Assembly: GCF_014202425.1 (NCBI RefSeq)
Contig: NZ_JACHGT010000008.1
Location: 1-64,000 of the forward strand
From: Phytomonospora endophytica
GTDB taxonomy: Bacteria > Actinomycetota > Actinomycetes > Mycobacteriales > Micromonosporaceae
DNA length: 64,000 nucleotides
Direction: 5' to 3'
The position numbers and the translations under genes were made by a program. Of this stretch, positions 16,998 to 28,294 are shown piece by piece. The notes beneath the pieces are model-generated. The model was not told the DNA's origin, did not search any database, and saw only the letters and a program-made list of their open reading frames with translations. The stretch's first letter is position 1; the number at the start of each line of letters is the position of its first letter.

Positions 16998-18226
16998 GGC
17001 AGCTCCACACGCAACAGGGTCGGCCCCCCTCTGGGGCTGGCGACCATCAGTGTCCCGTCGTGCACGGCGACCCGGTCGGCGAGTCCGGTCAGGCCGGAGC
17101 CGCGTTCGGGGTCGGCGCCGCCGTGCCCGTCGTCGCGGACCTCGATCCACAGGTTGTCGCCGACGACGCGCCCGCGCACCTCGCAGCGCCGGGCGCCGCT
17201 GTGCTTGGTGACGTTGGCGAGGGCCTCGCTGACGGTGAAGTACGCGGTCAGTTCGACGGCCGAGTGCAGCCGCCCGGGCAGCTCCAGGTCGACCGCGCAG
17301 GGCACGACCCCGCGCCCGGCGAGGTCGCGCACGGCCGCTTCGAGGCCCCGGTCGGACAGCACCTTCGGGTGCACGCCCCGGATCAGCTCGCGCGTGTCGT
17401 CGAGCGCCAGCCGCGCCTGCGCCACCGCCTCCTCCAGCGACGCCGACAGGGGCGAGCCCGGCGGCATGTCGAGCCGCATCAGGCCCAGCCGCATGATCAG
17501 CGCGGTCAGGTGCTGCTGGGCGCCGTCGTGGAGGTCGCGTTCGATGCGTCGGCGCTCCAGTTCGAAGCTGTCGACGAGCCGCGCCCGCGAGCGCGTGACC
17601 GCGATGAGCCGGTCGCCGAGTTCCTCGTCGCGGGGGGCGAGGACCGCCCGCGCGAGGGCGCCGCGCGCGCCGGCCCACGCGGCCAGCACGTACAGCGAGC
17701 ACACCGCGAGACCCAGCCCGAAGGGCACGCTGATCAGCAGCATCGGGATCGGGTTGTACTCGTCGTAGATCCCGAGGATCCCGACCTGCACGGGCACGTA
17801 GAAGCACAGCGCCAGCACGCCCAGGTCGACCCAGCACAGCACCAGCACCGACATCGCCGTGTAGGCCAGCTCCCGCCAGGTCGCGGCCTCCTTGACGCGG
17901 GTCAGCAGCCACGAGCGGTAGCCGGGCGCCGACGGCCGCCGGTGCGGAGAGACGATCGGGTCGCGGTCGATCAGCCGCAGCCGCCACCGCTCGAAACCGC
18001 CGACGAGGATCCCCGACAGGGCCGCCGCGAGCAGCACGCCCACACCGAAGAGCACCACGAGTAGCAGCAGCCCGGCAAGGACGAGCCCGGCCAGCGCCAG
18101 GCAGAACACGGCTCCGACGATCCCCCCGCCGAGCAGGTAGGCCGCCGAGCGCCACGGCCAGGCCGAACGCAGGAACACCGAAGGCCGCTGCGTCATGGCC
18201 TGCAGCGGCGTGTGGGCGGCGATCAT
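16973..18226 (-). CDS. Membrane histidine kinase (HisKA_3)
   Basis: A 417-aa sensor kinase with two pairs of membrane helices in the first 190 residues and almost no extracytoplasmic loop, an intramembrane-sensing layout. The phosphoacceptor motif is 'LERRRIERDLHDGAQQHL' (about 215-232). The ATPase part has 'TVSEALANVTKHSGA' (N box), 'EVRDDGHGGA' and 'GSGLTGLADRV' (G boxes). It pairs with the overlapping response regulator gene. Kinases of this type often sense cell-envelope damage and switch on an adjacent MacB/FtsX-type exporter, which lies divergently 100 nt away. Confidence 0.9.
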   Translation of the reverse strand: MIAAHTPLQAMTQRPSVFLRSAWPWRSAAYLLGGGIVGAVFCLALAGLVLAGLLLLVVLFGVGVLLAAALSGILVGGFERWRLRLIDRDPIVSPHRRPSAPGYRSWLLTRVKEAATWRELAYTAMSVLVLCWVDLGVLALCFYVPVQVGILGIYDEYNPIPMLLISVPFGLGLAVCSLYVLAAWAGARGALARAVLAPRDEELGDRLIAVTRSRARLVDSFELERRRIERDLHDGAQQHLTALIMRLGLMRLDMPPGSPLSASLEEAVAQARLALDDTRELIRGVHPKVLSDRGLEAAVRDLAGRGVVPCAVDLELPGRLHSAVELTAYFTVSEALANVTKHSGARRCEVRGRVVGDNLWIEVRDDGHGGADPERGSGLTGLADRVAVHDGTLMVASPRGGPTLLRVELPCRFEPSH

Positions 18227-18334
18227 GAGGGCAACGCTATCGGCGCGCGACGCGGGAAACAGTAGGGCTGGCCATACCCTTTTCGTCGGGCTGGCCGCAC
18301 TGTCGTTTCCCGCCCGCCGGGCTTGAGTTGGGCC

Positions 18335-19126
18335 ATGACCACGTCAACCGTTTCCCCGGCCCGCATGCGCGAGGCCGTCGCCCTGTGGGGCGTGTCGAAG
18401 ACCTACGGCGCCGGCGAGCACGCCGTGACCGCCCTCGACCGCGTCACGGTCTCCTTCCCGCGCGGCACGTTCACCGCGATCATGGGTCCCTCGGGTTCGG
18501 GGAAGTCGACGCTGCTCCAGTGCGCCGCCGGGCTCGACCGGCCCAGCGAGGGCGGTGTCCTCGTCGGCGAGACCGACCTGGCGCGGCTGTCCGAGAAGGC
18601 CCTGACCCTGCTGCGGCGGGAACGGATCGGTTTCGTCTTCCAGGCCTTCAACCTGCTCCCCGCGCTCACCGCCGCCCAGAACGTCGGCCTGCCCCTGCGC
18701 CTGGCCGGGCAGCGCATCGAAGCCGGCCGCGTCGAGGCCGCCCTCGGCGAGGTCGGTCTCCGCGACCGCGCCGGGCACCGGCCCAGTGAGATGTCCGGGG
18801 GGCAGCAGCAGCGCGTCGCGATCGCCCGCGCCCTCGTCACCCATCCCGAGGTGATCTTCGCCGACGAACCGACCGGCGCCCTCGACACCAACACCTCCCG
18901 CGAGGTCCTGGCACTCCTGCGGAAGGTCGTCGACGCCTTCGCCCAGACCGTCATCATGGTCACCCACGACCCCATGGCCGCCGCCTACGCCGACCGTGTC
19001 GTGTTCCTCGCCGACGGCCGCGTCGCCGACGACTACCTCGCCGTCCGCGACACCCACGCGCCCACGCGCGGCCACCGCGCCCAGCGCATCGCCACCCGCA
19101 TGGCCCAGCTGGAAGGCGCGAACTGA
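18335..19126 (+). CDS. ABC transporter ATPase (MacB/LolD-like)
   Basis: A 263-aa ABC ATPase. Walker A is 'MGPSGSGKSTLLQ', the Q-loop is 'IGFVFQAFNLLPALT', the signature is 'EMSGGQQQRVAIARAL', Walker B is 'VIFADEPTGALD', and the H-loop is 'VMVTHD'-type ('IMVTHDPMAA'). The Q-loop wording and 'ADEPTGALDT' are typical of the LolD/MacB/BceA branch. I start at ATG 18335; a TTG four codons upstream is weaker. Its stop overlaps the permease ATG (TGATG). Confidence 0.92.
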   Translation: MTTSTVSPARMREAVALWGVSKTYGAGEHAVTALDRVTVSFPRGTFTAIMGPSGSGKSTLLQCAAGLDRPSEGGVLVGETDLARLSEKALTLLRRERIGFVFQAFNLLPALTAAQNVGLPLRLAGQRIEAGRVEAALGEVGLRDRAGHRPSEMSGGQQQRVAIARALVTHPEVIFADEPTGALDTNTSREVLALLRKVVDAFAQTVIMVTHDPMAAAYADRVVFLADGRVADDYLAVRDTHAPTRGHRAQRIATRMAQLEGAN

Positions 19127-21540
19127 TGCACGTCCTGGCCACCATCCGCAGCCGCTGGACCGGTTTCCTCGGCACCATCGGCGCCCTCGCCCTCGGCGTC
19201 ACCATCGTGACCGCCGCGCTGCTCGTGCACGTCTCCGCCCAGCCCGGCGTTCCCGTCCGCTACGAGGCCACCGGCGTCATCGTCCACGGACCCCTCGCCG
19301 CCGAGAACCCCGGCGGCCACCGCCCGGCGATCCCCTGGACGGCCGAGCGCACCGCCGACCTGAGCGGGAAACTCGCCGGCGTCGACGGGGTTTCCCAGGT
19401 CGTCCCCGACTACTCCTTCTACGCCCAGGCCGTCCTCGACGGCGAACCCGCCGGCGACGCCCGCGCCGACCCGCAGGGCCACGGCTGGTCCAGCACCCTC
19501 CTCGGCGGTGACCGGCTCACCGACGGCCGCGCGCCCGAGGCGCCCGGCGAGCTCGCCGTCGGCGAGGACACCGGCGCCTCCGTCGGCGACGACCTGACCG
19601 TGCTGACCGCCGCCGGGCCCGTCGTCTACCGCGTCGTCGGGACCGTCGACGCCCCCGGCTTCCACGTCACCGACGACGAGGCCGCGAAACTCGCCGACGG
19701 CGTCGCCGTCCTCGGCCTGCTCACCGAACCCGATGCCGACACCGCCGCCGTCGACGCGGCCGCCACCGCGATCCTCGGCGACGAGGGCGTCGCCCTGCAC
19801 GGCGCCGAGCGCGTCGCCTTCGAGCCCGAGAGCCACACCCGGACCCGCTGGCTCGGCACGCAACTGCTGACCGCCATGACGGTCCTGTCGGCCTTCGCCG
19901 CCGTCTTCGTGGTCGCCTCGACCTTCGCCTTCGGCGTCGCCCAGCGCCGCCGCGAACTCGGCCTCCTGCGCACCATCGGCGCCACGCCCGGCCAGATCCG
20001 CCGCATGCTGTTCGGCGAAGCCCTCGGCGTCGGCCTGATCGCCGCGGTCATCGGCGTCGTCCTCGGCATCGGCCTCGCGCCGATCCTGGGCGGACTGCTC
20101 GTCGACGCCGAACTGGAACCGCCGGACTTCTCCGTGCGACTCGCGGCCTGGCCGCTGCTGGTCGCGGGCGGGGTCGGCATGATCGTCGCCTTCCTCGGCG
20201 TGTGGGCGGCGTCCCGGCGGGCCGCGAAGGTCAGGCCGATGGAGGCGCTGCGGGAGGCCAGCGTCGACGCCAAGCCCATGACGCGCGGACGCTGGATCCT
20301 CGGGACCCTCAGCCTCGCGGCCGGTGTCGGCGGCGTGGTCCTGGCCGCGACGGCGGGAGCGGAGGATCTGCTGAACTACTCGATGATGGCGGCGATCGCG
20401 CTGATCGTCGGGCTCACCCTCTACGCGCCGGTGATCATCCCGCCGGTCGTACGGCTGGCGTCCTGGCCCTTCACCCGCGCCAAAGGCGCGACCTGGACCG
20501 TCGTGCGGGAGAGCACCCTCGTCGCCGTCCGCCGGGTCGCGTCGACGGCCGCGCCGGTACTGGTCACCGTCGGCTTCGTGGTGCTCCTGGCCGGAATGGT
20601 GCAGACCATGAAGGGCGCGATGAGCACCGACCTGGCCGCGCAACTGCCCGCCGAGGTCGTCGTCTCGCCCGAAGGCACGCCCGGTCTGTCCGACGCCGCC
20701 GTCGACGCCCTCCCCGGCGACGCGCTGCCGGTCATGACCGTCGACGCCTACCTCGACGGCGAGGCCTTCACCGTGACCGGCCTGCGCGGCGACGTCCCGC
20801 CCGGCACGATCCGCATCGTCGAGCCCTACCTGGAGACCCTCGGGCTCGCCGACGGCGACGAGATCACCCTGACCTTCCCCGACGGCGAGCCCGCGACACT
20901 GACCGTCCAGGCCGGTGTGGAACCCGAGGGACGGGCCGCCGAGGAGATGTACCCGACCGCCGTCATCGTCGACCGGGAAACCCTCCGCGAGCTGGCGCCC
21001 AACGCGCTCACCGAGGTCGTCTACGTCAACGGCGCCACCGTCGGCGAGGCCGCCGCGGCCGTCCCCGGGATGGGCGCGCTGGCGCTGGACACCGAGTCCT
21101 TCGCCGCGCACGCCGACGAGCGCGAATGGGAGCTGCTGCGGGTCTTCATGCTCGTGCTGCTGATCATGGCGATCGGCTACACCGCCCTCGCCATCGCCAA
21201 CACGCTGATCATGGCCAACGCCGACCGGCGGGGGGACTTCGCCGTCCTGCGCCTGTCGGGAGCCGTCAACGCGCAGGTGCTGAAGGTCGTCGCGGTGGAG
21301 ACCGTGCTCGTGGTCGCCGTCGGCACCGGACTCGGCCTGCTCGTCGCCGTCGCCGCCCTCGAAGGCGTCCGGCGGGGCCTGGAATCCTCCATCGACGCCG
21401 ACGTCGCCATGGCGATCCCGTGGGACTACGTCGGCATGGTCATCGGCGCCTCGCTGGTCCTCGCGCTCGGGTCGAGCCTGCTCACGGCCCGCACGGCCCT
21501 GCGCACGCCCGCGGTCCGGCTGGCGGGGATGAAGGAGTAG
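19126..21540 (+). CDS. FtsX-type ABC transporter permease
   Basis: An 804-aa permease with one N-terminal helix, a large periplasmic-type domain, three helices with the FtsX signature ('AQRRRELGLLRTIGATPGQIRRML'), a central pair of helices, a second outer domain, and a final FtsX unit ('MANADRRGDFAVLRLSGAVNAQVLKV'). The duplicated FtsX layout fits exporters of peptides, lipids or antibiotics (ABC3 superfamily). It is coupled to the ATPase gene by stop/start overlap, and the divergent two-component genes are the likely regulators. Confidence 0.9.
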   Translation: MHVLATIRSRWTGFLGTIGALALGVTIVTAALLVHVSAQPGVPVRYEATGVIVHGPLAAENPGGHRPAIPWTAERTADLSGKLAGVDGVSQVVPDYSFYAQAVLDGEPAGDARADPQGHGWSSTLLGGDRLTDGRAPEAPGELAVGEDTGASVGDDLTVLTAAGPVVYRVVGTVDAPGFHVTDDEAAKLADGVAVLGLLTEPDADTAAVDAAATAILGDEGVALHGAERVAFEPESHTRTRWLGTQLLTAMTVLSAFAAVFVVASTFAFGVAQRRRELGLLRTIGATPGQIRRMLFGEALGVGLIAAVIGVVLGIGLAPILGGLLVDAELEPPDFSVRLAAWPLLVAGGVGMIVAFLGVWAASRRAAKVRPMEALREASVDAKPMTRGRWILGTLSLAAGVGGVVLAATAGAEDLLNYSMMAAIALIVGLTLYAPVIIPPVVRLASWPFTRAKGATWTVVRESTLVAVRRVASTAAPVLVTVGFVVLLAGMVQTMKGAMSTDLAAQLPAEVVVSPEGTPGLSDAAVDALPGDALPVMTVDAYLDGEAFTVTGLRGDVPPGTIRIVEPYLETLGLADGDEITLTFPDGEPATLTVQAGVEPEGRAAEEMYPTAVIVDRETLRELAPNALTEVVYVNGATVGEAAAAVPGMGALALDTESFAAHADEREWELLRVFMLVLLIMAIGYTALAIANTLIMANADRRGDFAVLRLSGAVNAQVLKVVAVETVLVVAVGTGLGLLVAVAALEGVRRGLESSIDADVAMAIPWDYVGMVIGASLVLALGSSLLTARTALRTPAVRLAGMKE

Positions 21541-22020
21541 TCACCCCGGCCGAAGACGTCCCGCCGAGTGCCGCTCGATCGCGGCGAAGACCTCGGCGGG
21601 ACCCGGCCGCACCCACGCCAGGCGGCAGAGCACGTAGGTCCCGCTCGCCGGGCGCTCGCCGCCGACCTCGGCGAAGAGGAGCCCGTCGCGGATCAGCACC
21701 GCCGTGACCTTCGGCCAGGCGAAGCGCACGAAGTCGCCGTCGGCCTCGGCGACGGCGATGCCCCAGGCGTCGACGACGAGCCGCCGGGCGGCGGTGTCGG
21801 GCGCGGCCGACCACACCAGCAGCGCCGCCGTCCACGGCACCATCAGGCCGAGCACGCCCATCGGTTCGAGGGCCTCCTCGACCGCGGGGATCGCGACGGC
21901 GAGGGGGAGCACGCCGACGGCGGCGGCCAGGACCCGCACCCGGCGCCCCCACCGGGCCCGTCCCGGCGGCGGCGCGGAGATGAACATCGCGTCGGCGGGG
22001 TCTAAGGCGAATCCGCACAT
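21541..22020 (-). CDS. Small membrane protein with PH-like domain
   Basis: A protein of about 159 aa from ATG 22020 (MCGFALDPADAMF). Two hydrophobic helices ('VRVLAAAVGVLPLAVAI' and 'MGVLGLMVPWTAALLVW') are followed by a beta-rich segment 'RRLVVDAWGIAVAEADGDFVRFAWPKV' typical of bacterial PH-like membrane proteins. The exact start is unsure; the frame stays open upstream. Its stop abuts the stop of the FtsX permease gene on the other strand. Function unknown. Confidence 0.6.
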   Translation of the reverse strand: MCGFALDPADAMFISAPPPGRARWGRRVRVLAAAVGVLPLAVAIPAVEEALEPMGVLGLMVPWTAALLVWSAAPDTAARRLVVDAWGIAVAEADGDFVRFAWPKVTAVLIRDGLLFAEVGGERPASGTYVLCRLAWVRPGPAEVFAAIERHSAGRLRPG

Positions 22021-22203
22021 GTCGGGAAGTCTAGAGCCAAACCATCCCATCGACCGAGGTGCCCGACCCCACCTCGGGCGCACCCCGACGCGCGCACATC
22101 AGGCCACACCAGCCACAATCTCCCCTCCCGGACGGATATCGCCCGATCGACGCGTGACCCCCACCCGTCGTCGGCCGTTGAACACGGCGGAGGGAATAGA
22201 CAC

Positions 22204-22479
22204 ATGCCGCGATCACGCACGCGCAGCGACTACAGTCCACAGGAACCGCCGCCGCTGGAAGCACCGCCGCAGGTCGTCGAGGTCGTCGCCTGGCAGATCG
22301 CCTCGCGGACCTGGTGCACGCACCTGCCCGACGCGCTCCTCGGCGTCCAGTGCGACTCGTGCGGCGAGCAATGGCCGTGCGACGCCTGGTACGTCGCCGA
22401 CGACGTCATCACCGACTGCCTCGACGACTCCCGCGCACCCCGCCGGACGGAGGTCGACGCGAGCCTGACCGTTCCGTGA
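22204..22479 (+). CDS. Small Cys-containing hypothetical protein
   Basis: A 91-aa protein with a strong ribosome site (GGAGGGA, 8 nt before ATG). The middle contains 'CTHLPDALLGVQCDSCGEQWPCDAWYVADD' (shown in parts: C-x12-C-x2-C-x4-C), a possible small metal-binding site. No family is recognised. It lies alone, upstream of the chaperone operon. Confidence 0.65.
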   Translation: MPRSRTRSDYSPQEPPPLEAPPQVVEVVAWQIASRTWCTHLPDALLGVQCDSCGEQWPCDAWYVADDVITDCLDDSRAPRRTEVDASLTVP

Positions 22480-22727
22480 AGGGGTCGAGGGTTCGCGCGC
22501 CCGGCCGTCCCGGGTCCGGTGCGACGGGCGCCTCGCGGTGGGGACTCCGGGTTCCTCGGTCTCGCCGGGCGTTCCGGCCGCCGGGTCCGGAGCCTTGGCC
22601 TGGTCGCCGTCGGCGCGTGGTCCGCGGGTGGACATCCCACCCCGCCGCCACCGTCGTGAAGAGCCATGGCGCCCTCGCCCGTCGAGACCGACGGTCTAAA
22701 GTTGCGCGTATCTCACTCAACCCCGCC

Positions 22728-22774
22728 TTGACACCGGCCCATCTCCGAGCCAACATTGAGTCCGGTCCACTCAA
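22728..22774 (+). promoter_or_regulatory. dnaK promoter with HAIR operator
   Basis: A vegetative-type -35 TTGACA (22728-22733), 17-nt spacer and -10-like CAACAT (22751-22756) are followed directly by TTGAGT-N7-ACTCAA (22756-22774), which matches the HspR-associated inverted repeat CTTGAGT-N7-ACTCAAG in all core bases. An extra half site ACTCAA lies at 22715-22720. HspR, the last gene of this operon, would bind here with DnaK as co-repressor. Confidence 0.85.
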
Positions 22775-22797
22775 CTTCCAATAGGGGGAGCTACACC

Positions 22798-24653
<1,856 letters not shown>

Positions 24654-24657
<4 letters not shown>

Positions 24658-25490
24658 CCGATCCGAAGGCCGACGCCGTCCCGGCGGAGGAGGAGACTCC
24701 TTCGCCGGGTGCCGGCGAGAGTTCGGGCGAGGCGGGCGGCGAGGAGCTGAAGAAGCTCGCCGCCGAACTCGATGAGCGCACCAACGACCTCAAGCGGGTC
24801 ACCGCCGAGTACGCCAACTACCGTAAGCGCGTCGACCGGGACCGCAAGCTGGTCGCCGACCAGGCCACGATCTCGGTCGTGACCGGGCTCCTGCCGGTCC
24901 TCGACGACCTCGACCGGGCCCGCACGCACGGCGATCTGACCGGCCCGTTCGCGTCGGTCGCCGAGCAGCTGACGGGTGCGTTGTCGCGGCTGGGGCTGGC
25001 CGGTTTCGGGGAGAAGGGCGACGCCTTCGACCCCAACCGGCACGAGGCGGTGGCGCACATGCTGTCGCCGGAGGTCACCGAACCGACGTGCATCGACGTG
25101 ATGCGGCGGGGTTACGAGCTGGGCGACCGGCTCGTGCGGCCCGCGCTGGTCGCGGTCGCCGACCCGGCCCCGGCCGAGGCGAAGACCGTCGACGAGGCCG
25201 CGGACACCGCGGACGCCGCCGCCTCCGAGGAGCCGAAGGCCGCCGAGGACAAGCCCGCCGAGGGTGAGTCGAAGGAGGAGCCGGAGGCTCCCGCGGCCGA
25301 CGCGGAAGCCGCCGGTGAGGACGCTGCCGAGGTGAAGGACGAGGCCGCCGAGGCCGAGCCCGCCGCCGAGGAGGCCAAGCCGGCCGAGAAGCGCAAGCCG
25401 AGCCCGCACCCGAAGCCCAAGGCACCGGCCGAGGACGACGGGGCCAAGGGCGAGGCCGAGACGGAAACCGGCTCCGGCGAAGAGAAGTAG
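24654..25490 (+). CDS. grpE: Nucleotide exchange factor GrpE with long C-terminal tail
   Basis: A 278-aa GrpE. An acidic N-terminal tail leads into the coiled coil ('[32 protein letters not shown]') and the beta domain ends with '[29 protein letters not shown]' (about residues 140-168). The family normally stops near here; this copy carries about 105 more residues made of Ala, Glu, Lys and Pro. The GTG start overlaps the dnaK stop (GTGA). The tail is low-complexity and probably disordered. Confidence 0.95.
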
Positions 25491-25532
25491 CGTTCGATCG
25501 AGCACACTGGACAGAGGGAGGGGAGGCGTCCG

Positions 25533-26717
25533 ATGGTCTCACGTGACTGGATGGAAAAGGACTTCTACAAAGTTCTCGGGGTTCCCAAGGACGCCCCCAC
25601 CGCCGACATCAAGAAGGCGTACCGGCAGCTCGCCCGCGATCTCCACCCGGACCACAACCCCGGCAACACCGGGGCCGAGGACCGGTTCAAGGAGGTCTCG
25701 GAGGCCTACACGGTCCTCGCCGACGACAAGAAGCGCCGCGAGTACGACGAGATGCGTTCCCTGCTGGGCGCCGGGGCCTTCCGCCGCGACGCCCGCATGG
25801 GCGGCGGCGCGACGCCCTTCGACCTGAACGACCTGCTGAACCAGGCTCGTGGCGGGGGCGGTTTCGGCGGCACGAGCCCCGGCGGGGACGCCGGTGGCTT
25901 CGGTGACATCTTCGGCAACCTGTTCGGGCAGGGCCGCCGTCGCAGCGGTCCCGCGAAGGGGCGCGACGTCGAGGCGGCCGTCGTCCTGGAGTTCGCCGAC
26001 GCGGTCAAGGGCACGACGCTTCCGTTGACCCTGCGCGCTCCGGGCGTGTGCGACACCTGTCACGGTGACGGCGCGCGCCCCGGTACGACGCCGGAGACCT
26101 GCCAGACCTGCCACGGCCTGGGGATGGTCACCACGAACCAGGGGGCCTTCAGCTTCTCCGAGCCCTGCAAGGACTGCCAGGGCGTCGGGACGATCGTGCG
26201 GGACAAGTGCCCGGAGTGCAAGGGCAGCGGCGGCGTGACCAAGACCCGCACGCTGACCGTGCGAATCCCGGCCGGTGTCGACAATGGACAGAAGATCCGG
26301 CTCGCGGGCCGCGGCGAGCCCGGTGAGCGGGGCGGCCCGACCGGTGACCTCTACGTGCTGATCACGGTCCGGCCGCACGAGTACTTCGAACGCAAGGGCG
26401 ACAACCTCGTGCTGAGGGTGCCGGTCACCTTCCCCGAGGCGGCCCTCGGCACCGACGTGCGAGTGCCCACATTGGACGGTCCGGTGACCGTGCGGGTCCC
26501 GGCGGGGACGCCGAGCGGACGCACCCTGCGGGTGCGCGGCCGGGGTGTCCCGCTGCGCGACGGTTCGCCTGGCGGGGACCTGCTCGTCACCGTCGAGATC
26601 GAGGTTCCGGCCGAGCTGTCGCCGGAGGCGCGCGAGACCCTGGAGAAGTTCGCCACGCAGGTCCCGCCCGCCGGAAGGCACCGGCTTGAGGACCGCATTA
26701 CGGACGAAACGGGTTGA
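25533..26717 (+). CDS. dnaJ: Hsp40 co-chaperone DnaJ (type I)
   Basis: A 394-aa type I DnaJ. The J-domain occupies about residues 9-75 with '[10 protein letters not shown]' carrying HPD; a Gly/Phe-rich linker follows. Four zinc motifs are intact: [24 protein letters not shown] and CPECKGSG (about 170-230). The C-terminal substrate domains run to residue 380. The start ATG follows GGGAGGGGAGG. It lies 42 nt after grpE in the HspR-controlled operon and stimulates DnaK ATPase. Confidence 0.97.
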   Translation: MVSRDWMEKDFYKVLGVPKDAPTADIKKAYRQLARDLHPDHNPGNTGAEDRFKEVSEAYTVLADDKKRREYDEMRSLLGAGAFRRDARMGGGATPFDLNDLLNQARGGGGFGGTSPGGDAGGFGDIFGNLFGQGRRRSGPAKGRDVEAAVVLEFADAVKGTTLPLTLRAPGVCDTCHGDGARPGTTPETCQTCHGLGMVTTNQGAFSFSEPCKDCQGVGTIVRDKCPECKGSGGVTKTRTLTVRIPAGVDNGQKIRLAGRGEPGERGGPTGDLYVLITVRPHEYFERKGDNLVLRVPVTFPEAALGTDVRVPTLDGPVTVRVPAGTPSGRTLRVRGRGVPLRDGSPGGDLLVTVEIEVPAELSPEARETLEKFATQVPPAGRHRLEDRITDETG

Positions 26718-26778
26718 CGTCGCCGCCTCGCTGAGCGAGGGTGACGACGAGCGAGCCGACGAGGAGGTGTGACGCTCA

Positions 26779-27192
26779 ATGGCCGAGGTACATGAGATCT
26801 CGCCCGACTCGAAGGTCCTGGTGATCTCCGTGGCGGCCAAGATGGCGGGCATGCACCCGCAGACCTTGCGTCAGTACGACCGGCTCGGACTCGTCCAGCC
26901 GGACCGGACGCCGGGCGGCGGCCGCCGTTACAGCGTCCGGGACGTCGCGCTGCTGCGCGAGATCCAGCGACTGTCCCAAGAGGACGGTGTGAACCTGGCG
27001 GGGATCAAGCGCATCATCGCGCTGGAGAACCAGGTCAGCGAGATGCGCGGGCAGCTCACCGAGCTGGTCGCGCACCTGGAGGAGGCCCGCGCGCACCTGG
27101 ACGAGCTGGAGGCGCTGGCGGGACCGTTCGCGCTGCGCCGGATGTCGCGGATCCCTGGGAACGCGCTGCTTCCCTGGCCGATACAGCAGTAG
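26779..27192 (+). CDS. hspR: Heat-shock repressor HspR (MerR family)
   Basis: A 137-aa MerR-type regulator. The winged helix-turn-helix is 'VISVAAKMAGMHPQTLRQYDRLGLVQPDRTPGGGRRYSVRDV' (about 15-60, given as family pattern), followed by a coiled coil from 'IKRIIALENQVSEMRGQLTELVAHLEEARAHLDEL'-type heptads. It represses the operon from the HAIR site in front of dnaK. GAGGAG lies 11 nt upstream of the ATG. The C-terminus ends close to the zinc-ribbon remnant and in the same frame. Confidence 0.95.
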   Translation: MAEVHEISPDSKVLVISVAAKMAGMHPQTLRQYDRLGLVQPDRTPGGGRRYSVRDVALLREIQRLSQEDGVNLAGIKRIIALENQVSEMRGQLTELVAHLEEARAHLDELEALAGPFALRRMSRIPGNALLPWPIQQ

Positions 27193-27207
27193 AACCCGTC
27201 CATACCC

Positions 27208-27402
27208 GCCCGCCCGGTTCTCCTCCCCGTGTGGACGGCGGGCTACCGCCACGGCGGCGAGGCCTGGCACGTCCTCATCAGCGCCACGACCGGTCAGGTC
27301 GTCGGCCGGCGGCCGTACAGCGCCTGGAAGATCGCGTCGCTGGTCGGGTCGGTGCTGGCGGTGGTCGCGGTCCTGATCGGGGCGATCGTGGTGTCGCGCT
27401 AA
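27208..27402 (+). pseudogene. C-terminal remnant of zinc-ribbon membrane protein
   Basis: Just past the hspR stop, and in the same reading frame, about 65 codons read 'VLLPVWTAGYRHGGEAWHVL', 'ATTGQVVGRRPYSAWKIA' and a final membrane helix ('LVGSVLAVVAVLIGAIVV'), ending TAA at 27402. This matches the tail of TFIIB-type zinc-ribbon membrane proteins (LPVW-x-x-x-Y-x-Y ... NGQTG-x-V-x-G-x-x-PYS-x-x-K). The zinc ribbon and the first two thirds are missing. GTG 27229 could give a 57-aa peptide, but no ribosome site is seen. Confidence 0.6.
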
Positions 27403-27448
27403 AGATCCCCTCAAGGTTTCCCGCCCTCCTCCGTGCGAGCCTGGATCC

Positions 27449-28294
27449 GTGAGCGACCAGAACCGGCGGATCCCGCCCACCACGACCGCCGAACTAGAAG
27501 CCCTGGCCCGGGAGCACATGCCGCCCGGGGAGGCCACGTACTGGCTCTCGCTGCCGCGTCCCGCGATCCGTTTGCGTCATGCCGAACCCGGTGACGCCAC
27601 CGTCGGCTTCCTGTCCGGCGATCCGGCGCTCGATCCGGCCGAGTCCTGGCCCGCGACCGCCGACGGTCGTACGCTCACGCACCAGCTGACCCTCGACCTC
27701 GCGGCCCTGCCCGAGACGGGTCTCGACCTGCCGTCGGGTGGGTTGTTGCAGTTCTTCTGCTTCGCGCCCGAAGGCAATGATCCGCTCGTGCGCCACATTC
27801 CCGCCGGAACCGAGGTCGTGACCCGGCGGGGCCCGGAGGACGACATCTACCGCCGGGACGCGATTCCGATCGCCGCGTCGGTCGAGATGACCGCGCCCCG
27901 AAGCGACGACCATCCCTACGTCCGTTGGCTCGACTGGGAGGACGACGAGCCCGGCGAGGACGAGGACGACGACGAGGAGCCGGCGTCGCGGGCCGAGCTG
28001 TGGGAGGAGGCGATCGGCACCGCGATCCCGTCCCGTTACCACCTCGTCGGCGGTTACGGCGTCGATGTGCAGGGCGGCACCTACTTCGCACCGAGTGCGC
28101 AGCCGGTGCTCGTCCGCACCGAGGCCGGTCTCGTCCCGGAGACCGAACTGCCGGTCCTGCTCGTCCAGCTCGACAGCGACCACAAGGCCGGGATCGGCTG
28201 GGGCGACATGGGAATCGGGCACTTCCACCTCGATCGCGCCGACCTGGCCGCCCGCCGTTTCGACCGGGTCGCGCTGTCGTGGTCGTGCTTCTAG
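27449..28294 (+). CDS. DUF1963 (YwqG-like) protein
   Basis: A 281-aa protein of the DUF1963/YwqG family: 'TVGFLSGDPALDPAESWPAT' early on, 'GGLLQFFCF' in the middle, and the diagnostic end 'LLVQLDSDHKAGIGWGDMGIGHFHL' (in parts). An acidic loop 'WEDDEPGEDEDDDEE' at about residues 168-182 is an insertion of low complexity. The GTG start is chosen for lack of a better one. It overlaps the convergent HAD gene by 4 nt. Function unknown. Confidence 0.8.
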   Translation: MSDQNRRIPPTTTAELEALAREHMPPGEATYWLSLPRPAIRLRHAEPGDATVGFLSGDPALDPAESWPATADGRTLTHQLTLDLAALPETGLDLPSGGLLQFFCFAPEGNDPLVRHIPAGTEVVTRRGPEDDIYRRDAIPIAASVEMTAPRSDDHPYVRWLDWEDDEPGEDEDDDEEPASRAELWEEAIGTAIPSRYHLVGGYGVDVQGGTYFAPSAQPVLVRTEAGLVPETELPVLLVQLDSDHKAGIGWGDMGIGHFHLDRADLAARRFDRVALSWSCF

